Below, one piece after another: positions 1-7,961 of a stretch of 64,000 nt of DNA; position 1 is the stretch's first letter, and each line of letters opens with the position of its first letter. The position numbers and the translations under genes are program-made. The notes below the pieces were generated by a model, which searched no databases, was not told the DNA's origin, and was given only the letters and a program-made list of their open reading frames with translations. The stretch lies in contig NC_014841.1 of NCBI RefSeq assembly GCF_000175935.2, positions 186,001 to 250,000 of the forward strand. Reading direction: 5' to 3'. This DNA comes from Pantoea sp. At-9b (GTDB taxonomy: Bacteria > Pseudomonadota > Gammaproteobacteria > Enterobacterales > Enterobacteriaceae).

Positions 1-213
1 GAGGATATTTTTCTCGGTAATCTGATTTTTCAGACCCAGTACGCCCTGTGTCTCGATTTTGATCGTGAAATTGTAGGTTTTCGCCAGTTTTTCCAACTGT
101 TCTGCCGCCATGTAGGTATGGGCCACGCCCGTGGCGCAGGCGGTGACCGCCACGATATGCAGGTTACGTTCGCTGGAGAAGGGGTGCACTTCGTCTTTTG
201 CTGCTCGGCTCAT
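1..213 (-). CDS. PTS fructose-type EIIB component (3' end beyond window)
   Basis: Only the first 71 codons are inside the window. The protein would accept phosphate from EIIA and pass it to the sugar bound by EIIC. After a short hydrophilic leader the sequence reads VAVTACATGVAHTYMAAEQL, matching the phosphocysteine loop of fructose-family EIIB domains; the phospho-acceptor would be Cys26. The usual Pro after Cys-x in TACPTG is Ala here. The ATG overlaps the stop of the upstream AraC gene as ATGA, so translation is probably coupled. A free-standing EIIB next to a free-standing EIIC resembles the frw/fry systems of E. coli. Sugar specificity cannot be read from this fragment. Confidence 0.85.
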   Translation of the reverse strand, partial: MSRAAKDEVHPFSSERNLHIVAVTACATGVAHTYMAAEQLEKLAKTYNFTIKIETQGVLGLKNQITEKNIL

Positions 214-1067
214 GATAAACTTACTCCCTTGTTCTTACGCCGGTACTCAAGCGGCGTACAGTCATTGATATCCCGGAACACCTTGCAGAAATAGTTGGTA
301 TCAGTGAAACCACACTTCTCAGAAACTTCATTGATTTTCAGGTTGGTGCTGGTCAGCAAAGTTTTCGACCGCGAGATCCGGGCTAACTTGAGGTATTCAT
401 TGAATTTTACGTCTGACTCTCGGGAAAAAAGACGCGATAAATAACCGGGGGAGATGTTGAAGGTCTCAGCCACGCTCTCCCGATTAATATCTGCCTGGTA
501 ATGGCTATCGATGTGACTTTTGATCTCATCCAGCAGCGAGAGCGGTCCTTTCGCATTGCTCATGCCGTCCGTAATCTGATACAGCAGATCGTTCAGCAGG
601 GCATAGACAATATGGGCAAAGGTTTCGCCGCTGTTGTTATGAGTCCATGCCAGCGATTCTGCCAATTCAAGCAGACGATCGCGCACTGAGCTGCTGGAGT
701 TCTCCAGATTAAATTTCTCCACCTCTTTGAACTGTGTACCGTCCCAGTTACTGATACTGAAACCGACATCCTGCTTCCAGAACACAATCGACATGCAGAT
801 CACCGGACTGCCCCATAACGGCGAGTTCCAGCTATTGGCCGGAATATAGGTGACGGTGCCCACCGGACGCAGATACTTGACGATCTTATCCTCGCCTTTT
901 GGCAGCAACATGCTGAGGGTGCCTTTCACAATCAACTCAATGCGCGGTACGTGCAGATGGTAGGCCATCGCCGGGGGCTGCGCGTTGCCATTCGCCACCA
1001 GCACGCTCTCTGTGGTGGCGCATTGCAGGCTGAACTCGCTCAAAATGGATTGGATGAATGCGCTCAT
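210..1067 (-). CDS. AraC-family transcriptional regulator of the PTS operon
   Basis: A 285-residue regulator lying between the EIIC and EIIB genes in the same orientation. The first ~170 residues form a cupin-like sensory domain (AMAYHLHVPRIELIVKG, then GTVTYIPANSWNSP). Residues ~185-285 are the double helix-turn-helix AraC domain, with ESVAETFNISPGYLSRLF as the first HTH and the signature CGFTDTNYFCKVFRD as the second. Similarity in size and setting to E. coli YijO, which sits beside the frw PTS genes, is suggestive only. It starts 8 bp after the EIIC stop and its own stop overlaps the EIIB start, so it is probably co-transcribed and controls this sugar operon. Confidence 0.9.
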   Translation of the reverse strand: MSAFIQSILSEFSLQCATTESVLVANGNAQPPAMAYHLHVPRIELIVKGTLSMLLPKGEDKIVKYLRPVGTVTYIPANSWNSPLWGSPVICMSIVFWKQDVGFSISNWDGTQFKEVEKFNLENSSSSVRDRLLELAESLAWTHNNSGETFAHIVYALLNDLLYQITDGMSNAKGPLSLLDEIKSHIDSHYQADINRESVAETFNISPGYLSRLFSRESDVKFNEYLKLARISRSKTLLTSTNLKINEVSEKCGFTDTNYFCKVFRDINDCTPLEYRRKNKGVSLS

Positions 1068-1075
1068 ATCCTGCC

Positions 1076-2095
1076 TTATGCCTGGGGTTTAACCACGGTT
1101 TTCAGTACCTTCACGGCCAGCGCTGTGGTCACGGTGCCCGCAGCGACGGCGACGATATATCCCAAATGGTTGCCCACCACCGGCAGGACGATCAGTCCAC
1201 CCCAGGGAGCAGCATTGGTGGCACCAAACCACAACGAAATCACGGCCGCCACCGCGCTGCCGAGCATAATTGCCGGGATGACACGCAGCGGGTCGGCGGC
1301 AGCAAACGGGATCGCCCCTTCGGTGATCCCCATAAACCCCATGATCACCGCAGGCTTACCGGCCTCGCGTTCGACATCGTTAAAAATCCCTTTAAACAGA
1401 AACGTCGCCAATGCCAGTCCGAGCGGCGGTGTGCAGTCGGCAGCAGCGACGGCGGCCATCAGCTGTGGGTTGGTGCTGATCAGCGCGACGGCAAAGAAGA
1501 ACGCAGTTTTGTTCATCGGGCCGCCCATATCTACGGCGATCATGCATCCCAGCACGCTGCCGAGAATGATAAACGATGCCCCTTGCATATTGCCCAGCCA
1601 GGCGCTGAGCCATTTCATCAGCCCGGCCACCGGGTCACCGATAATGTAATAAACCGCCATCCCGGTGAGAAAGGTGCCAACCAGCGGGATGATGAAAATC
1701 GGCAACACCATACGCAGGAAATGGGGGATTTTCAGGTGGGTGATCAGTGCCAGCAGCCCCCAGACAATCAGCCCGGCAAGGGTCCCGGCCAGCATGCCGC
1801 CTAAAAACCCGGCCCCCATCTGATAGGCCATCAGCCCGCCAATCGCACCGGGGGCGATACCGGGCTTATCCACCATCGAATAGGCGATAAAACCGGCGAG
1901 AATTGGGATAAACAGCGTCAGCCCGGCGAGGCCAATTTGCGACATGGCTTTGAGAAAACCGTGGTCCGGAATAGCGGCCTGGCCGTTAAACATCACAGCC
2001 AGGGCCAGCAGAACGCCGCCGGCGACCACGAACGGAATCATGTAAGACACCCCGGTCATAAAATGTCTTTTGGTATTTTTTAATAGTTTTAACAT
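1076..2095 (-). CDS. PTS fructose-type EIIC permease
   Basis: A 339-residue integral inner-membrane protein forming the sugar channel of a fructose-family PTS. It begins MLKLLKNTKRHFMTGVSYMI, and the following IPFVVAGGVLLALAVMF is the typical first EIIC helix; about nine to ten hydrophobic segments follow, including the conserved GAIGGLMAYQMGAGFLGG and GGPMNKTAFFF loops and ITEGAIPFAA, a motif implicated in sugar binding in this family. No EIIA or EIIB domain is fused, so phosphoryl transfer must use the separate EIIB and the EIIA at the end of the upstream multidomain protein. It starts 26 bp after the stop of that gene. The length is close to E. coli FrwC/FryC. Confidence 0.92.
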   Translation of the reverse strand: MLKLLKNTKRHFMTGVSYMIPFVVAGGVLLALAVMFNGQAAIPDHGFLKAMSQIGLAGLTLFIPILAGFIAYSMVDKPGIAPGAIGGLMAYQMGAGFLGGMLAGTLAGLIVWGLLALITHLKIPHFLRMVLPIFIIPLVGTFLTGMAVYYIIGDPVAGLMKWLSAWLGNMQGASFIILGSVLGCMIAVDMGGPMNKTAFFFAVALISTNPQLMAAVAAADCTPPLGLALATFLFKGIFNDVEREAGKPAVIMGFMGITEGAIPFAAADPLRVIPAIMLGSAVAAVISLWFGATNAAPWGGLIVLPVVGNHLGYIVAVAAGTVTTALAVKVLKTVVKPQA

Positions 2096-2121
2096 ACCCG
2101 CCTCATAATGTTATTCGGCAA

Positions 2122-3684
2122 CTAGCAAGCTAAGGTACTGATTATCAATTGGTAAAGCGCTTCAGGTGTGGCTGCGCCTTTGGCTTGGGCGACAAACTCA
2201 TCGTTCATCAACATCCGCGCCAGCGTGGAAAAATATTTCATATGCTCGTTTTCTGCGGCGGCCTGGCTGATGGTCAGCATAAACACCGTATCAACGGCGA
2301 CTCCACCCCAGGACACCGGCTGACGTAGCCTGGCAACGCTGATGGTGGAATCGAGGATCGCGGAGCTGCGGGCATGAGGGATGGCAAAGCCGGAACCCAC
2401 GACGGTGGGGAAGGGAACCTCGCGTGACCAGATATCCTGGCACAGCTTGTCGCGGCAGTCGGTGCGCTGTTGCAACCACAGATTATCGACCATTTTTTTG
2501 ATCACTTCGTTTTTGTCGAGTACGTCCAGTTCCCACAGGACCACTTCGGGTGTCAGCAACGGCTTGCCTGTCCGAGCTTGATGTTTCTTCTGGCTCATCT
2601 GCTGCTGTACGTCTATTTCATGACGGTAATAGCGCAGGATTTTCTCATCAGTACGGGTAATCAGTATCCCCTGATCACCATCGAGTATCATTTCGTGTTG
2701 CGACGGAAGATGGCTGTCGGCAACATCGACATCAGCAAGGGTGGGAATACCCTGCGAACGCGCGAGGATGGCCGTATGCGATGTTTTGCCAGTGGCGGAC
2801 AGGATCAAACCGGCAAGATGTTGTTTGTTGAGGGCGAGAAACTGACCGGGGGTCAGGGTATCGGCGATCACGATAGTCGCGGCATCTAACGACAATACAG
2901 GTTGTACCCTGGCGTGCGCACCGTAGATCTCGCTCAGCAGTTGCGTGGCGATATCCAGCATGTCCAGGGTGCGTTCCTGAATATAATGGCTGGATGAACG
3001 TTCGAGAATGGCGCTAAAGCCCATCGCCGCGCTGACAATCGCAGACCAGGCGTTCATCGGGGTATCGAGATAGCTGATGATGCTTTCACGGAAGGCACTG
3101 TCGGTAATGAATAGCAAATGGGCTTCGATCAGGTCCTGTTCAATTCCCCCGGCAATCGCCAGCGCCGCTTCTTTGCGCGTGCGTAGCCGGTGCAGCCCGG
3201 CAGTGAGGCGGACGATTTCTTCCTCCCGCTTAACCACAGCGCTGGGGCTGCGTGCCAGCAGCTCACTGAAGGTCACCCCGGTGAAAAACCGGGATGGGGC
3301 GATGGCAATGCCGCCGCTGATAGGTATGCCGGTCAGGTATTGCGGTTGCAGTTCGCGCAGACAGCGTGGCAGGGAAGTGGCAGCGGAAACCCGTTCCGGT
3401 TCGGCAACGGTGGTAAACGCCGGGAGGTGTGTGAGCAAATCTGCCAGCGCCTGTGACGCGCTAAGGGCGTCAGCACCGTGCAACGTGATGATGCATTTAT
3501 CGTCAAGTAACGTATCTGTGGCGATCAGGGAGAGTGCACTTTTGGCGTTGGCTTCCCGTTGAGTACGGCAGTTTTGCCACACCACGTCGGCCTGAAAGCT
3601 GTTGCACAGACGGGCGATATGCCCGGCAGGTCTGGCGTGGATCCCCTCGCTTATTTCGCATTGATAGGTTAGTTCCACCACCAT
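2122..3684 (-). CDS. HPr-EI(N-terminal)-EIIA fusion phosphotransferase lacking the EI PEP-binding domain
   Basis: A multidomain PTS phosphocarrier of 520 residues. Residues 1-85 are HPr-like with the phospho-histidine in GIHARPAGH (His16 from this start). Residues ~110-340 match the N-terminal half of enzyme I, including the phospho-histidine loop GKTSHTAILARSQGIPTLAD (His303). The last ~145 residues are a fructose-type EIIA with active His437 in GFAIPHARS and the second conserved His in EHMKYF. E. coli FrwA/FryA relatives run to about 830 residues; here the ~300-residue PEP-binding barrel of EI is absent although the frame is continuous. The ATG at 3684 is preferred over an in-frame ATG five codons upstream because a GGAG lies six bases before it. 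First gene of the operon. Confidence 0.88.
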   Translation of the reverse strand: MVVELTYQCEISEGIHARPAGHIARLCNSFQADVVWQNCRTQREANAKSALSLIATDTLLDDKCIITLHGADALSASQALADLLTHLPAFTTVAEPERVSAATSLPRCLRELQPQYLTGIPISGGIAIAPSRFFTGVTFSELLARSPSAVVKREEEIVRLTAGLHRLRTRKEAALAIAGGIEQDLIEAHLLFITDSAFRESIISYLDTPMNAWSAIVSAAMGFSAILERSSSHYIQERTLDMLDIATQLLSEIYGAHARVQPVLSLDAATIVIADTLTPGQFLALNKQHLAGLILSATGKTSHTAILARSQGIPTLADVDVADSHLPSQHEMILDGDQGILITRTDEKILRYYRHEIDVQQQMSQKKHQARTGKPLLTPEVVLWELDVLDKNEVIKKMVDNLWLQQRTDCRDKLCQDIWSREVPFPTVVGSGFAIPHARSSAILDSTISVARLRQPVSWGGVAVDTVFMLTISQAAAENEHMKYFSTLARMLMNDEFVAQAKGAATPEALYQLIISTLAC

Positions 3685-3826
3685 TCTGACTCCAGACATA
3701 AGGCCAATACGCGGGTTAACCGGTTTGAGTTATCTCCCCGGTGGCGGCTATCTTTAACCGTTTGCGTAAGCGCTAATATAGTAAAAAAGTTACCTTTGCT
3801 GGAAAATAGTGACCTGATGATGAATT

Positions 3827-3842
3827 TGTGACACTTGTCATA
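3827..3842. promoter_or_regulatory. Candidate CRP (cAMP receptor protein) site upstream of the PTS operon
   Basis: The sequence reads TGTGA-N6-TCATA with A/T-rich flanks, differing from the CRP consensus TGTGA-N6-TCACA at one base. A minus-strand TATATT -10-like hexamer at 3775-3780 would start transcription near 3768, putting the site centre about 66 bp upstream, a usual activating position. No good -35 is visible, which fits an activator-dependent promoter. The assignment is by eye. Confidence 0.45.
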
Positions 3843-3970
3843 TTAAGGATCGTCTTCGTGTCGGCAGCTGCTTTGTTTTTATTAGTAATCTTGCTTGATG
3901 GCGAACGGAGAGGGATTGCGGCACAGGTCACAATTTTTAAGTTTTTGCGTGGTTGCCATCGCGTTGGCAA

Positions 3971-4858
3971 TCAGCGAATTTTCCCCCGGTATCTGACGGC
4001 ATCAACAAAGGCGGCGAAGGCGGAAGAGGTATTGCGTCGATTCGGATAATAAAGGTGAAAACCTTCAAACAGTGGACTCCAGTCAGACAGCACTTCCACC
4101 AGGCGTCCGGCGGCAATATGTGGCTGGGCCATGGCGTCCGGTACATAGGCCAGCCCGATACCATCCAGCGCGCCATTCATCACGTGCAGGATACTGTTCG
4201 AGATCAGCGGACCGTTGACGCGAATATTCAGTTTTCGCCCCTCCTTTTCAAATTCCCAGGCATAGACACTGCCTGCGGGAGAGTGGCGGATATTGATACA
4301 ACGATGTCGGGCGAGATCCTGCGGTGTCAGCGGGACAGGATTGGCCTGAAAATATTCCGGCGTCCCGACGACCACCAGTCGCCAGTCGGGCCCCATCCGC
4401 ACGGCAATCATATCTTTGCTTATGGATTCGCCCAAACGGATACCGGCGTCAAAACGTTCGGAGACAATATTGGTAAAACCGTAGTCGATACAGATCTCGA
4501 CGCTGATATCCGGATATTGCGCCAGAAAAGCAGGCAACATCGGGCGCAGTAACTCTTCCGCAGCATTATCGGAACAGGTAATGCGAATATTGCCGGCGGG
4601 TGTCGCGCGTAATTCGGCGATACGTTCAATTTCACTATTTATTTGCTCAAACAACGGCGCGACGGAAAGCAGCAACTTTTCACCGGCTTCTGTCGGTGCA
4701 ACATGGCGCGTGGTACGCGCCAACAGCCGGACACCAATTCTTTCTTCCAGGTTGCGCATGGTATGGCTGAGAGCGGAAGGGCTGACGCCAAGCATCGCCG
4801 CCGCTTTGGTGAAACTTCTTTCTCGGGCTACGGCAATAAACGCCTGTATATCATTCAT
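3971..4858 (-). CDS. LysR-family transcriptional regulator
   Basis: A 295-residue LysR-type regulator. The N-terminal winged helix-turn-helix reads FIAVARERSFTKAAAMLGVS followed by PSALSHTMRNLEERIGVRLLARTTR; residues ~90-295 form the effector-binding fold, with a typical C-terminal LVEVLSDWSP segment. It is divergent from the molybdenum oxidoreductase operon across a 390-bp intergenic region carrying two inverted repeats, so it probably controls that operon and itself. In this subfamily (DsdC/YafC-like N-terminus) many members are paired with oxidoreductases. The inducer is unknown. Confidence 0.9.
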   Translation of the reverse strand: MNDIQAFIAVARERSFTKAAAMLGVSPSALSHTMRNLEERIGVRLLARTTRHVAPTEAGEKLLLSVAPLFEQINSEIERIAELRATPAGNIRITCSDNAAEELLRPMLPAFLAQYPDISVEICIDYGFTNIVSERFDAGIRLGESISKDMIAVRMGPDWRLVVVGTPEYFQANPVPLTPQDLARHRCINIRHSPAGSVYAWEFEKEGRKLNIRVNGPLISNSILHVMNGALDGIGLAYVPDAMAQPHIAAGRLVEVLSDWSPLFEGFHLYYPNRRNTSSAFAAFVDAVRYRGKIR

Positions 4859-5248
4859 TCTGTCTGCGCCTTATTTGTGATTATTTTTCACAACCAGCTG
4901 CAAATTATCTGATCTTTTCAGCGTAATCCACGTCATTGACGCCTGGCGTTATCCTTTAGCACAGAACATTAAACAGGAAACTTGAATAAGAATATTTCTC
5001 ATTCATCGGCGGAATTGTGCGCGAGGTTCAGGAATGGATTGGTGAATTTAATTCATAACGGCATTTCGATATTAACTATTAAACATTGCGCTACGCTTAA
5101 TAATAATCGGAGCTTAAGTGTGTTTGCTATTTCTGCCCGGGCGGACGAGAGAGTCGTTGTAAATAATATTATATTACGACCTTCCCGCCCCGGATATTTT
5201 CTCGCTTTTCTATTTTGCATCATCTCATTTAATGAATACCGGAGACCT
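4859..5248. promoter_or_regulatory. Divergent regulatory region between LysR and the molybdoenzyme operon
   Basis: This 390-bp gap holds two inverted repeats. TTGTGA-N7-TCACAA lies at 4875-4893, immediately upstream of the LysR start, and GAATAAGAA-TAT-TTCTCATTC lies at 4984-5004. Both fit LysR-type operator geometry (short arms with a T-N11-A-like core). The region is AT-rich and a frame open from 4982 into the oxidoreductase gene is not convincing as coding. The assignment to LysR is inferred from position. Confidence 0.45.
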
Positions 5249-5707
5249 ATGGAACTGCACATCAATAACCAAGTCTGGCAAGTCGATGCAGAGGGCGATA
5301 CGCCGTTGCTGTGGGTGATCCGTGACGATCTGGGCATGACCGGCACCAAATATGGCTGTGGCCTGGCGCAATGCGGTGCCTGCTCGGTGATGATCGACGG
5401 CAAGCTGACGCGTGCCTGTGTTACCCCGATTGATCAGGTGGCGGGCAAACAAATTACCACCATCGAAGCGATTGAAACGGACGAGATGGGGAAACGGGTG
5501 GTGGAGGCCTGGATCAAGTATCAGGTGCCGCAGTGTGGCTATTGCCAGTCAGGACAAGTCATCGCGGCGACCGCGTTGCTTAAACAAAATGCCCACCCGA
5601 CAGATGACCAGATTGCCGCTGCCATGGTGAACCTGTGCCGCTGTGGCACCTACAACGCGATCAGTGCCGCCATTCATGATGTGGCTGGTAAGGGAGAGAA
5701 AGCATGA
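5249..5707 (+). CDS. 2Fe-2S subunit of xanthine-oxidase-family oxidoreductase (IorA/AldF-like)
   Basis: A 152-residue iron-sulfur subunit that carries electrons from the molybdenum site to the cytochrome c partner. Cys37, 42, 45 and 57 form the plant-ferredoxin-type 2Fe-2S cluster (KYGCGLAQCGACSV then TRAC), and Cys96, 99, 130 and 132 form the second cluster (QCGYCQSGQ and LCRCGT). This is the standard two-cluster layout of the family. The start at 5249 has GGAG five bases upstream, and the protein then begins directly with the ferredoxin fold; the 89 in-frame codons before it are rejected. The stop overlaps the next start by 4 bp (ATGA). It has no signal peptide and would be exported with its Tat-tagged partner. 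Confidence 0.93.
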   Translation: MELHINNQVWQVDAEGDTPLLWVIRDDLGMTGTKYGCGLAQCGACSVMIDGKLTRACVTPIDQVAGKQITTIEAIETDEMGKRVVEAWIKYQVPQCGYCQSGQVIAATALLKQNAHPTDDQIAAAMVNLCRCGTYNAISAAIHDVAGKGEKA

Positions 5708-7950
5708 GTGAGCGTGATGAGGTGCTGGCATCACTGAGCGAACATCGGCCCACCAACCTTTCCCGGCGACGTTTCCTGCTGGCAACCGGCAGCATGGCGG
5801 GCGCTTTGGTGCTGGGCATTGGCTTGCCCGTGGGACAGACTCGGGCACAAGCCTCTGGCGTTGTTGCCGCGCCAGGCACGCTGGTGCCCGCTTTTCTTGA
5901 GATCCGACCGGACAGTTCCGTGAAGTTCCTCTCGCCCTTTATTGAAGGCGGGCAGGGTATTTTTACCGCGATGGCGCAGATTGTTGGTGAAGAACTGGAT
6001 GCTGACCCCGCCACGTTCGTGGTGGAGAACGCCCCGGCAGGGGCACAATATAAAGTGATGGACAGCGGGTTGCGGATTACCGGCGGCAGCCAGTCGGTAC
6101 GTACCAGCTACACCACCATGCGCCGCCTCGGCGCGCTGGCGCGTCACATGCTGCTGCAGGCCGCGTCCGCAGTACTGGATGTGCCGATTGAACGCCTGCG
6201 TACCGAACCCGGTAAAGTGATTCATGATGATTCCGGCCGTTCACTCTCCTACGGTGAACTGGCGGCGCGAGCTCGTGATTTGCCGGTTCCGTCGCCGGAT
6301 GCGGTTCATCTGAAAGATCCCGCACAATTTCGTTGGATCGGCAAACCGGTGCCACGCCTGGATATGCATGAGAAATCGACCGGCCAGGCGATCTACACCA
6401 TCGATTGTCACGTAGACGACATGCTGCATGCGGCAGTTCAGCACGCGCCACGTCTTGGCCTGACCGCTGGCCCACTGCGTAATGTGCAGCAGGTTAAGGC
6501 AATGAAAGGCGTGCATTCCGTGCATGTGCTACCCGGTGCCGTGGCGGTCGTGGCCGAACGCTGGTGGCAGGCGAAGCGTGCTGCCGAAACCTTGCAGGTT
6601 GAATGGCAGGAACCGCAGACGCCGGATGGTCGCTATATGCCTGCGGATTTCTCCTCTGCGGCCTTTGCGGCAGCGCTGGCGAAAGAACCGGGCAATGGCG
6701 CGGACGCGGAAGTGAAAGGCAATATCAGCGAGGGCATGTCAGCGGCGAAAAGCACGCTGGAAGCGACCTATCACAGCCAGTATCTCAATCATGCCCAACT
6801 GGAGCCGCCTTCCGCCCTGGCGCGGTTTAATGCCGATGGCACGCTGGAATTGTGGCTACCCAATCAGGCACCGGAAATGTTCCAGGCTGATGCAGCGAAA
6901 CGTACCGGGTTGCCGGCAGAAAAAATCATTATCCATTCGCCGTTGCTGGGCGGCTTTTTTGGCCGGCACTTTGTCTATGACAGCGCAATGGTTTATCCCC
7001 AGGCGATCCTGTTGGCTCAGGCGGTTGGCCGTCCGGTGAAGGTGATCTGGAGCCGGGAAGAGGAGTTCTTACGCGACACCCACCGACCGATGGCTGCCGT
7101 GCGTTTTCGTGCCGGTCTGGATGGCAACGGCTATCCGCTGGCACTGGAAGCCATCAGCATTTGTGAAGGTCCGACGGAGGGATTGGCCGGGAAACAGGGT
7201 GCCAAACTGGACCCGACAGCAGTGGAAGGACTGGCCGGAAAATCCTACGCCATCCCGCATGTGCGCATCGCCCAAATCTACAAGAAAGGCCCGGTGCGGC
7301 TGGGTTACTGGCGCTCGGTAGGCAACTCAATGAATGATTTTCTCTACGAGTGCTTCCTCGATGAAATCGCGGACAAGGGCAAAATTGATCCTTTCGCCCT
7401 GCGGCTGCATTTGTTACAGGGTAACGAAAGGTTGACCAAACTGCTGAATACGGTGGCGGAGATGTCCGGTGGTTGGCAGGCCGGGCCTTATACCGCTGCA
7501 GATGGTAGCCGCCGCGCCCGGGGTGTGGCGATGGCTTCCCCTTTCGGCACTGAAGCGGCAGCCATTGCCGAGGTGTCGATTGAGAATGGTCAGGTCAGGG
7601 TGCATCAGGTATGGGAAGCCGTCGATCCGGGCAGCATAGTCAATCCGGCGATCGTTGAAGCGCAGGTCAATGGCGCGATAGCGCTCGGGCTGTCTCAGGT
7701 ATTGCTGGAAGAGAGCGTGTATGAGCAGGGGCAACCGGTAGCGCGTAACTACGACATGTATCCGATCCTGCCGCCTTCACGGATGGCGAAGGTGGCGGTG
7801 CGCATTGTCGAGAGCGGGGCAAAGATGGGCGGCATCGGTGAACCGCCGTTACCGGCCATTCCGCCCGCCGTTGCCAATGCCGTTTCCCGGCTGACCGGGC
7901 AGCGCATCCGTTCGATGCCACTTTCTCGTTATGACTTTACCCGAGCCTGA
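5704..7950 (+). CDS. Molybdopterin-binding subunit of isoquinoline/aldehyde oxidoreductase (IorB/AldH-like), Tat-exported
   Basis: A 748-residue catalytic subunit that would hydroxylate an aldehyde or N-heterocycle with water at a molybdenum cofactor. A twin-arginine signal (NLSRRRFLLATGSMAGALVL, residues ~18-37) ends near QTRAQA, so the active complex is periplasmic. Two molybdopterin-binding halves follow, with cofactor-loop motifs such as GGFFGRHF and RSVGNSMNDF. Near the C-terminus KMGGIGEPPLPAIPPAVANA holds the Glu equivalent to the catalytic base of this family. Small subunit, this protein and triheme cytochrome in a row match the AldFGH-type membrane-linked aldehyde dehydrogenases of acetic acid bacteria and the Ior enzymes of Pseudomonas/Brevundimonas. 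Substrate unproven. Confidence 0.9.
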   Translation: MSERDEVLASLSEHRPTNLSRRRFLLATGSMAGALVLGIGLPVGQTRAQASGVVAAPGTLVPAFLEIRPDSSVKFLSPFIEGGQGIFTAMAQIVGEELDADPATFVVENAPAGAQYKVMDSGLRITGGSQSVRTSYTTMRRLGALARHMLLQAASAVLDVPIERLRTEPGKVIHDDSGRSLSYGELAARARDLPVPSPDAVHLKDPAQFRWIGKPVPRLDMHEKSTGQAIYTIDCHVDDMLHAAVQHAPRLGLTAGPLRNVQQVKAMKGVHSVHVLPGAVAVVAERWWQAKRAAETLQVEWQEPQTPDGRYMPADFSSAAFAAALAKEPGNGADAEVKGNISEGMSAAKSTLEATYHSQYLNHAQLEPPSALARFNADGTLELWLPNQAPEMFQADAAKRTGLPAEKIIIHSPLLGGFFGRHFVYDSAMVYPQAILLAQAVGRPVKVIWSREEEFLRDTHRPMAAVRFRAGLDGNGYPLALEAISICEGPTEGLAGKQGAKLDPTAVEGLAGKSYAIPHVRIAQIYKKGPVRLGYWRSVGNSMNDFLYECFLDEIADKGKIDPFALRLHLLQGNERLTKLLNTVAEMSGGWQAGPYTAADGSRRARGVAMASPFGTEAAAIAEVSIENGQVRVHQVWEAVDPGSIVNPAIVEAQVNGAIALGLSQVLLEESVYEQGQPVARNYDMYPILPPSRMAKVAVRIVESGAKMGGIGEPPLPAIPPAVANAVSRLTGQRIRSMPLSRYDFTRA

Positions 7951-7961
7951 GGATGGATGAC

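Noticed and set aside
951..1649. Long open frame antisense to the EIIC gene
   Set aside because: Its composition is explained by the opposite strand, it has no plausible ribosome site, and the EIIC gene is clearly real.
4875..4893. CRP site near the LysR/molybdoenzyme promoters
   Set aside because: The half-sites are perfect (TGTGA and TCACA) but the spacer is 7 bases instead of 6, so it is listed only as a possible LysR-type dyad.
4982..5248. In-frame upstream extension of the 2Fe-2S subunit gene
   Set aside because: The 89 codons are AT-rich, do not resemble a signal peptide or domain, and a GGAG lies just before the ATG at 5249, where the ferredoxin fold begins.
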